Part shown: piece by piece, positions 4,901 through 8,413 of the stretch
Layout: every line of letters starts with the position of its first letter
Position numbering within the stretch: the stretch's first letter is position 1
NCBI GenBank assembly: GCA_035719045.1
Contig: DASTGO010000337.1
Location: forward strand, 1 to 8,413
Length of the DNA: 8,413 bases
Direction of reading: 5' to 3'
Origin: DASTGO01 sp035719045
Lineage (GTDB): Bacteria; Actinomycetota; Actinomycetes; Actinomycetales; Kineosporiaceae
Translations under genes and position numbers: made by a program
The notes under the pieces: generated by a model
The model's database searches: none
What the model was told of the DNA's origin: nothing
What the model saw: only the letters and a program-made list of their open reading frames with translations

Positions 4901-6086
4901 ACCCTCCGGGGGACAGACCGGACAGCGGGGTACTGCCGAGTCCCGAACCGGGCCCGCTGCCCAGGCGGGTCGGGGCCGCCCCCGCACCCGTCGGCAGCCC
5001 GGCGGCGTTCGGTATCCCGGGGACGCTGAGCGAGCTCCCAGGACCGCCGCTGCCCCGCCCGGCACCGCTGCCACCGCCGAACGGCGACGGCATGCCGGCG
5101 CCCGCCCCGGCACCGCCCGCCGGCGACAGGCTCGGGCTGGACATCCCCGGGGCGCTGAACCGAGGCACCGCACCGGCTCCACCGGCCGCCCCCGCGCCAC
5201 CGAACGGCGACGCCCCGGCACCCGAGGGCAACGCCCCGGCACCGGCGAGCGACGGCACGCCCGCACCACCGGCCGCCCCCGCACCACCGAACGGCGACGT
5301 GCCGGCACCGCTGTACGGCGGCATCCCCAGGCCGCTGTACGGCGGCATCCCCAGGCCGCTGTACGGGGGAACGGTCCCCGCGCCGCCCTGACCGCCGTTG
5401 GGGTCCAGCGCCCCGGCGGTCTGCACGTTGCCCGAGTCCTCGACGTAGCGGTTCGCGATCTGCTGCATGACCTGGCGCATGTCCTCGGTCATCCACTGGA
5501 CGAGGGTGTCGCCCCACTTCGGGGTCCGGCTGATCGCGACCAGCTGTCCGCCGCCGCTGCCCGCGTTGATCAGGGGGGCGCCCAGGCGCAGGGCCTCGTT
5601 GGCGTAGTAGTTGTCGATCTCCGCGATCATCTGCTGGGCCTGGGTCAGGGAGTTCCCCACGTCCGTCAGCACCCAGCTGAGGTCGCCACGGCCCGACGGC
5701 TGCCCGGTGAGGGCGTTGTACTGGTCGACGATCGCCGTGTGCAGTTTGCGCAGCGCGCCCATGAACGCGGTCGCCGTGGTCCCGGTCCAGTGGTCGGCCA
5801 GGGCCATGCTGATCTCGGGCAGGGCATTCGCGACACTGAGCAGCAGCTGGGCGGCGTCGGCGGCGGACTGGGCGCCCGCGAACAGGGTCTGCGGGTTGGC
5901 GACGGCGGTGGCGGCGCTCTGCCGGTTGGCGGTCCCGGTGTCGGCGGCCCCGAGGATGGCCATCTCGATCTGACGCCAGGAGGCACCGCTGTAGTCGTGC
6001 GCCGCCCCCGGGCTGAACATCTGGGCGCCGTGGGTGGCGTCGAACTTCTGGCTGTCCCCCTGGTTCTGGCCCTTGTTCTTGGCCAT
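1902..6086 (-). CDS. Giant PPE/WXG100-like protein with Gly/Pro/Ala-rich tandem repeat region (1394 aa)
   Basis: Residues 1-220 are helical and PPE/WXG100-like: a Lys/Gln-rich start (MAKNKGQNQG), a WTG motif at 100-102 (ADHWTGTTATAF), long helices on either side, and an aromatic YYANE at 160-164 that fits the YxxxE form of type VII secretion signals. From about residue 225 the sequence is Gly/Pro/Ala/Ser/Leu-rich, with few aromatic or charged residues, as in PPE-like substrates with disordered tails. Five copies of a module with MPMMPMGAGGAGAG then KRGGRAGQPGAL and FPGAVG occur with their MPMMPM at about residues 591, 695, 810, 928 and 1063. A decayed MPMGMG lies further N-terminal. The tail (about 1150-1394) differs: basic RRRREH, acidic DPDTFDD repeats and LNGSADRV repeats. 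No signal peptide or membrane helix is seen. ATG 6086-6084 has GGGAGG 11 bases upstream; GTG 6122 has none. It is first of five co-oriented genes. I infer a secreted or surface substrate of an ESX system; function unknown. Confidence 0.82.
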   Translation of the reverse strand: MAKNKGQNQGDSQKFDATHGAQMFSPGAAHDYSGASWRQIEMAILGAADTGTANRQSAATAVANPQTLFAGAQSAADAAQLLLSVANALPEISMALADHWTGTTATAFMGALRKLHTAIVDQYNALTGQPSGRGDLSWVLTDVGNSLTQAQQMIAEIDNYYANEALRLGAPLINAGSGGGQLVAISRTPKWGDTLVQWMTEDMRQVMQQIANRYVEDSGNVQTAGALDPNGGQGGAGTVPPYSGLGMPPYSGLGMPPYSGAGTSPFGGAGAAGGAGVPSLAGAGALPSGAGASPFGGAGAAGGAGAVPRFSAPGMSSPSLSPAGGAGAGAGMPSPFGGGSGAGRGSGGPGSSLSVPGIPNAAGLPTGAGAAPTRLGSGPGSGLGSTPLSGLSPGGLGVPTGFGGGAGGASGPVSRLGGSTMPPVGMPAGGVPGIGGLANPSRLSPAGAGTSTPGGRGLGSVPGLNTPGLGSNALSPSRLSPVGGLGGAGSPLGAGGMPMGMGAPGTGNNAARRSSGIPSPVSTFPGLPDGTGITPPSRLGSGLGGSSGLGGTNAGSLPSPLSLAGVPGAGGVPRPSGIGTGAGAGGLGGGMPMMPMGAGGAGAGNSNKRGGRAGQPGALAPFPGAVGSGSTGLRTPTASSGSLAPISGGRTGAGLGTPTPLGAGSLSGGGLSGPGAGRLAPVPSGVGAGGLGGGMPMMPMGAGGAGAGNNGKRGGRAGQPGALSQFPGAVGASGLRPPSAGSGLAPLTGAGTDTAMPSPLGLAGVPGMGLSRPSGLAGAGLAGAGLGSVPGVARPGGVPAGVGAGGLGGAPMMPMGAGGAGAGNNGKRGGRAGQPGALSQFPGAVGADGALRPVTAPGGGLAPLTSGGADSAAPPPLGLAGLPGMGLSRPSGLAGAGLTGAGLGSVPGVGRPGGVPAGAGAGGLGGGMPMMPMGAGGAGAGNNGKRGGRAGQPGALSQFPGAVGADGALRPVTAPVGGLAPLTGSGTGTGVPGAPGLPVPDLGVPGIDPLARGLPNGSLPQPAGAGLTRPSGLAGAGLGSVSGVGRPGGVPAGAGAGGLGGGMPMMPMGAGGAGAGKDSRRGGRAGQPGALSPFPGAVGGGGWAGPIGAGDPAAGAPENTGRAKRPAFSGRRFGAPPPVARPGSAGMPGAPLMPVGVGLSRGLSDPQPLTGAPLAPVAPADQAPEFSGPGAVPLPLLLPLAGGRPGEHRRRREHRSGGQVGTPDPAAAPTTAVGGLPHLGNASARGEVRLAGVLFRRDVSVLEVDDPDTFDDPDTFDDGAGPGASADLSPAGPPPADPGLPLMAAFPADSAPDVFAPNGSAGRVLNGSADRVLNGSADRIGGTGALTRHDLLTGPGVEDPADAGLRTDDGQPGVDVIGGGGFQPVKPPPWARLP
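2071..2142 (-). repeat. Three tandem 24-base units (8-residue LNGSADRV-type repeats)
   Basis: Three consecutive 24-base units (2071-2094, 2095-2118, 2119-2142) share the core GCGGACCCGTTCAG on the plus strand; the third has diverged at its end. They encode NGSAGRVL, NGSADRVL and NGSADRIG near residue 1320 of the large protein. The unit is a multiple of three, so copy-number change would keep the frame. Confidence 0.85.
2253..2288 (-). repeat. Two perfect 18-base tandem units encoding acidic DPDTFD repeats
   Basis: The 18-base unit GTCGTCGAACGTGTCCGG (plus strand) is present twice without change at 2253-2270 and 2271-2288, and the first eight bases recur at 2289. It encodes the acidic run DDPDTFDDPDTFDD near residue 1267. 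Perfect identity suggests recent duplication or slippage. Confidence 0.88.
2790..2924 (-). repeat. Repeat module copy 5 (C-terminal-most) of the large PPE-like protein
   Basis: About 135 bases encode GAGGLGGGMPMMPM, then GAGGAGAGKDSRRGG, RAGQPGALSPFPGAVG. It differs from copies 2-4 where NNGKRGG has become KDSRRGG and SQFPG has become SPFPG. The non-repetitive C-terminal tail follows it. Its distance to copy 4 is 405 bases (135 codons), the longest spacing in the array. Confidence 0.85.
3195..3329 (-). repeat. Repeat module copy 4
   Basis: This copy encodes GAGGLGGGMPMMPM, GAGGAGAGNNGKRGG and RAGQPGALSQFPGAVG, followed by ADGALRPVTAP, which is shared with copy 3. Copies 3 and 4 also share flanking segments (GLGSVPGV or GLGSVSGV, GRPGGVPAGA). 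The duplicated unit is therefore larger than the 45-residue core. Distance to copy 3 is 354 bases. Confidence 0.87.
3549..3680 (-). repeat. Repeat module copy 3 (one codon shorter)
   Basis: Same module as copy 4, but GLGGGMPMMPM has become GLGGAPMMPM: one glycine codon is missing and the first Met has become Ala. The change is in frame. Distance to copy 2 is 345 bases. The downstream flank GLAGLPGMGLSRPSGLAGAG is nearly the same as that after copy 2. Confidence 0.86.
3894..4028 (-). repeat. Repeat module copy 2
   Basis: This copy encodes GAGGLGGGMPMMPM, GAGGAGAGNNGKRGG and RAGQPGALSQFPGAVG, then GASGLRPP. The core matches copies 3 and 4 closely, while the segment before it (SGPGAGRLAPVPSGV) is unique. 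Distance to copy 1 is 312 bases (104 codons). Confidence 0.86.
4206..4340 (-). repeat. Repeat module copy 1 (N-terminal-most intact copy)
   Basis: This copy encodes GAGGLGGGMPMMPM, GAGGAGAGNSNKRGG and RAGQPGALAPFPGAVG. It differs from the middle copies in NSNKRGG and APFPG. A decayed relative, GGMPMGMGAPGTGNNAARRSSG, lies near 4535-4610, suggesting an older sixth copy. Confidence 0.84.
5308..5366 (-). repeat. Tandem 24-base repeat encoding PPYSGLGM units
   Basis: Two identical 24-base units, CCGCTGTACGGCGGCATCCC plus CAGG on the plus strand (5308-5331 and 5332-5355), are followed by an 11-base start of a third at 5356. They encode PPYSGLGM twice and then PPYSG just after the helical domain, near residues 240-260. 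The array marks the border between the folded domain and the low-complexity region. Confidence 0.87.
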
Positions 6087-6341
6087 TCCGCTGCCGACCT
6101 CCCACGCCGCCCTGTACGCCACACCGGCCCGGGCCCGGGTACCCGCCGGTCACTACCCATCCGCCACGGGCGCGGACACGTGCGATCCGGACCGGCCCTG
6201 CCCGGATGACAGGACGGTCCGCTATCTCACTGAGTTGACGGCCGACGGCCTTCCTCCGTCACGCCGGTCACATTCGGCCCGGCAGGGCCCGCCCCCGGCT
6301 CCCTCTTCGCGTCGGCTGCGGTTCAGCGTCTCGTGCAGAGG
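6087..6341. other. Non-coding gap upstream of the PPE-like gene
   Basis: This gap of 255 bases lies between the stop of the minus-strand glycosyltransferase gene (6342) and the start of the large PPE-like gene. No ORF here looks coding. It holds the dyad at 6123-6150, a duplicated GGCCGTC (minus strand, near 6238-6251), and a short GGCCC-GGGCC stem at 6276-6289 that could be a weak terminator for the glycosyltransferase. A promoter for the five-gene group is expected here, but I found no convincing -35/-10 pair. Confidence 0.6.
6123..6150. promoter_or_regulatory. Dyad-symmetric, palindrome-rich site upstream of the PPE-like gene
   Basis: ACCGGC (6123-6128) and GCCGGT (6145-6150) form an inverted repeat. 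It encloses the perfect palindromes GGGCCC (6131-6136) and GGGTACCC (6137-6144). It lies about 37 bases upstream of the ATG, where an operator or a 5' leader hairpin could act. GC-rich DNA gives such dyads by chance, so function is uncertain. Confidence 0.25.
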
Positions 6342-7202
6342 TCAGCGCGTGACGGAGAAGCTGTAGCTGGCGTACCGGGGCAGTTCGCTGCCGGCGTCCT
6401 CCCAGCTGTAGGCCGCCCGACCGATGTGCTGCAGCCGGATCCGGGTGTCCGCCATCACCGCGAAACCGGCACGGCGTACCCGCTCGCAGAAGGCGAAGTC
6501 CTCGGCGAGGTACCAGTGGCCGTCCCCGTCGGGGATCACCATGGGCCAGAAGTAGGGCGTGAACCCGCTCCCGAACCGGTCGTTGCAGGACGGCAACTGC
6601 TCATGCTCACGGATCGTCTCGTAGACCCGACGGTGGGTCAGCAGGAAGCCGCCCGCGGCGTACCGGATCTCGATCAGGCCGCCGCCGATGCCGAAAACCA
6701 CATGGTCGGTCTCCGGGAGCAGGTGGCTGGCCAGGGCCCGCTGCCCCTTCTGCGGGTAGATCCCCGAGACCACCGGCAACCGGTGCCGGCGCAGCATCTC
6801 GACGTCATCGGCCGTGAACCCGATGTCGCTGTCGATCCACATGATCTCTTCGAACCCGGCGTCGAGGGCGTCACTGGCCATCTTGCTGCGCGCATAGTCG
6901 ATGGCGGTCTGTCCGATCACCTGCCGGATCTGGTACCCCCGGCTCTGCAGTTCGGCCAGCCCGACGGCGCACTCCTCCTCCACGTGGGTGCGCACCGGCA
7001 CGATGACGATGCACCGGGCGGGGTCGAGATCGTCCTGCGCGGCAGCGGCGTCCGGCGCATCCTCCTGCGGCGCTGCGGGGGTGGCCGTCGTGTCCTGTCC
7101 TGCCCCGCCGTTGCGGTCCTGGGGGTTCCCGTCATCGCCGGCCCCGCCGGCAACCGCGGGCACCTCGTCGGCTGTTCCGTCCGTCATGACCTGCTTGCGC
7201 AT
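6342..7202 (-). CDS. GT-A-type glycosyltransferase with acidic N-terminal extension (286 aa)
   Basis: Residues 1-62 are a low-complexity Ala/Asp/Gly/Pro-rich acidic extension. The catalytic domain begins with ARCIVIVPVRTHVEEECAVGL (62-82) and shows GQTAIDYARSKMA (97-109), then IMWIDSDIGFTADDV (120-134). The DSD at 124-126 is the expected metal/nucleotide-sugar DxD of GT-A enzymes. PVVSGIYPQKG (143-153), AAGGFLLTH (182-190), AEDFAFCERVRRAG (233-246, candidate acceptor/base acidic residues) and LQHIG (257-261, candidate metal-binding His) follow in the order usual for family 2-like enzymes. No membrane helix or signal peptide is seen, so it is cytoplasmic. ATG 7202 is taken; ATG 7187 is an alternative, and neither has a well-spaced Shine-Dalgarno. 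It is divergent to the second glycosyltransferase. Sugar donor and acceptor are unknown. Confidence 0.78.
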   Translation of the reverse strand: MRKQVMTDGTADEVPAVAGGAGDDGNPQDRNGGAGQDTTATPAAPQEDAPDAAAAQDDLDPARCIVIVPVRTHVEEECAVGLAELQSRGYQIRQVIGQTAIDYARSKMASDALDAGFEEIMWIDSDIGFTADDVEMLRRHRLPVVSGIYPQKGQRALASHLLPETDHVVFGIGGGLIEIRYAAGGFLLTHRRVYETIREHEQLPSCNDRFGSGFTPYFWPMVIPDGDGHWYLAEDFAFCERVRRAGFAVMADTRIRLQHIGRAAYSWEDAGSELPRYASYSFSVTR

Positions 7203-7595
7203 GTCTCCGCCCCGGCTGTGAACCGTCCCGAATCAGCCCTGGTGGTGATCGACAGGGGCGGCGGACGGGCTCGAGGTCCACCGCCCCCACCGGTGCAGAC
7301 GGCTCAGGGCCGGGAACGTCACGCCCGGCCATGGACGGGGATGTCCCCGGATCGTGCCGATTCGCCCCGTCCTGGCCAGGATCGCGGGCACCGGATCCGG
7401 GCGGCAGTGCCACGTCTCGCCGCGGACGGGACATCAGCAGGACGTGCCGCTGCCATCCTTCCCGAATTCCCGAGGGAGGCTGTGGCAGCCGGCTCAACCA
7501 GGCGGTCTAGGCTCGACAATCAGGCGGCCGGGGCCGGGCGCATGAGCGGAATCCGGCCCCGGGAACGGAATCCTCGCAACCGAACGGGACGGGCA
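7203..7595. other. Divergent intergenic region between the two glycosyltransferase genes
   Basis: These 393 bases show no credible gene in any frame. Short ORFs here are rich in Arg/Pro/Gly, have no matching ribosome binding site and look like GC-rich noise. It should hold the promoters of both flanking genes. The only candidate seen is a TAGGCT near 7508 on the plus strand. An in-frame ATG at 7542 could extend the downstream gene by 18 residues. Confidence 0.6.
7508..7513 (+). promoter_or_regulatory. Possible -10 element (TAGGCT) for the plus-strand glycosyltransferase
   Basis: TAGGCT fits the TAnnnT pattern common in actinomycete -10 boxes and lies about 80 bases before the GTG start. No good TTGACA-like -35 sits 16-19 bases upstream (the sequence there is TGGCAGCC), so the call rests on the hexamer alone. 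Confidence 0.22.
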
Positions 7596-8279
7596 GTGAT
7601 ACCTCGACTCATTCACCAGGTCTGGGTCGGGCCGGCAAAAATGCCCGATTTCTTCCACACCCTGCGGGAGATCGTCCGGTCCCGCAATCCCGGTTGGGAC
7701 CTGCAACTGTGGGACGACGAGAAGGTCGAGGGCCTCGGCCTGCCGGCACCGTTCAAGCAGCTGTATGACGCGCTGTCACCGGTCATGCAGTCAGATTTTC
7801 TCCGCTACTACCTGCTGTACCGGTTCGGCGGCTGGTATCTGGACGTCGACGTCGAGTCCCTGCGCGGGTTCGACGAACTCGGCCAGCCGGCCGGCTGCAT
7901 CATGGGCTGGGAGCACGAGAACTCGATCGGCAGTGCCGTCCTGGCCGCCGTCCCGGGCCACCCCCTGATGTATCTGCTGGCCGACACGATCGGCGGATCG
8001 ATCCTGCAGAACCAGCATCTCGGGATCATGCACCAGAGCGGACCGGCGTTCCTGACCCGCACCGTGTCGCGGGCTCCCGAAGACCTGGTCCGCAGTATCT
8101 GGATCGCCCACCCGGAAGTCTTCTACCCCTGCCGCCCCGCGGACAAGCCGAACCTGGACGCGGTGCGCCAGAAGGCGATCCTGTCGGGCCAGTCCTTCAC
8201 CATCCACCACTGGACGGGCACCTGGCGCGCCCCCGAGGACCCCTGGCGCACCCCGGACAGCGAGCTGACGACCCACTGA
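7596..8279 (+). CDS. OCH1/Gly_transf_sug-type glycosyltransferase (DXD), 227 aa
   Basis: The protein starts VIPRLIHQVWVGPAKMP, the classic IPxxIHQxW opening of the DXD-containing sugar transferases (Pfam Gly_transf_sug, related to yeast Och1 and capsular polysaccharide enzymes). NPGWDLQLWDD (31-41) and QSDFLRYYLLYRFGGWYLDVDVE (65-87) follow. In the latter, the Ser-Asp-x-x-Arg and GGxYxDxD residues make up the nucleotide-sugar and metal site, with DVD at 83-85. GPAFLTRTV (149-157) and a C-terminal HHWTGTW (204-210) complete the set, so the enzyme looks intact. There is no membrane segment. GTG 7596 is chosen because family members start just before IPxxIHQ; ATG 7542 would add an Arg-rich stretch unlike the family. 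Only a weak GGGACGG precedes the GTG. Donor sugar and acceptor cannot be told; a cell-envelope glycan or a secreted glycoprotein is possible. Confidence 0.85.
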   Translation: MIPRLIHQVWVGPAKMPDFFHTLREIVRSRNPGWDLQLWDDEKVEGLGLPAPFKQLYDALSPVMQSDFLRYYLLYRFGGWYLDVDVESLRGFDELGQPAGCIMGWEHENSIGSAVLAAVPGHPLMYLLADTIGGSILQNQHLGIMHQSGPAFLTRTVSRAPEDLVRSIWIAHPEVFYPCRPADKPNLDAVRQKAILSGQSFTIHHWTGTWRAPEDPWRTPDSELTTH

Positions 8280-8413
8280 CGCCGCACCACCGGCCACCGG
8301 GCGTCCCCAGTACCAGTCCCGCGCGTACGTCTCCCCAGGCACTCCCCCGCCGTCTCATCGGGCGGCACAACCACGAGGCGGGCCGGCGGAGGGCTGATGC
8401 CCCCTGCCGGCCC

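Noticed and set aside
4264..5391. 375-residue Pro-rich plus-strand ORF opposite the repeat region
   Set aside because: Its Pro/Ala pattern is simply the complement of Gly/Ala-rich codons of the real gene. It has no clear ribosome binding site or domain.
2755..6153. 1132-residue minus-strand ORF in another frame of the large gene
   Set aside because: It is Arg/Gly/Trp/Cys-rich and does not keep the helical PPE-like N-terminus. The frame with WTG and YYANE is clearly the coding one.
6333..7595. Upstream extension of the plus-strand glycosyltransferase ORF (648 residues in all)
   Set aside because: The extension is antisense to the other glycosyltransferase gene and then crosses non-coding DNA. 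The family start motif IPxxIHQ begins at 7599.
8345..8365. CCGCC...GGCGG inverted repeat after the plus-strand glycosyltransferase as a terminator
   Set aside because: Only 5 base pairs with a 9-base loop and no T-run, about 70 bases after the stop. Such pairs are frequent by chance at this GC content.

Overview
This window is very GC-rich DNA whose real genes have strongly G/C-biased third codon positions. Together with type VII secretion (ESX)-type substrate families, this points to a high-GC actinomycete (Actinomycetota, a filamentous or Frankia/Streptomyces-like relative). No species can be named from the sequence alone.

Layout. Positions 1-6086 hold five genes, all on the minus strand, read right to left: (1) a 1394-residue protein (6086-1902) with a PPE/WXG100-like helical N-terminus followed by about 1170 residues of Gly/Pro/Ala-rich sequence containing at least five copies of a roughly 45-residue module; (2) a 212-residue highly charged Ala/Lys/Glu/Arg-rich coiled-coil protein (1796-1158) behind a near-perfect Shine-Dalgarno; (3) a YbaB/EbfC-like protein (1075-635); (4) a small helical WXG100/EspC-like protein (642-244) that overlaps gene 3 by 8 bases; (5) the first 73 codons of a protein (219 to beyond position 1) that begins like the N-terminal domain of large CpnT-like or polymorphic-toxin proteins. 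A YbaB-like protein, a small WXG100/EspC-like protein and a large toxin-like protein in a row is the kind of cluster found around actinobacterial type VII secretion substrates. The small helical protein would plausibly be the secretion partner of the toxin. No secretion machinery gene (EccA-E, MycP) lies in the window.

Positions 6342-8279 hold two divergently transcribed glycosyltransferase genes: a GT-A-type enzyme with a DSD motif on the minus strand (7202-6342) and an OCH1/Gly_transf_sug-type enzyme with a DVD motif on the plus strand (7596-8279). The 393 bases between them hold no convincing gene. A 255-base non-coding gap separates the glycosyltransferases from the PPE-like gene. Whether these enzymes modify the repeat protein, a toxin or a cell-envelope glycan cannot be told from sequence.

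Most striking are the internally amplified PPE-like repeat protein and the start of a probable toxin cut off by the window edge. No RNA genes, CRISPR arrays or insertion sequences were recognised.
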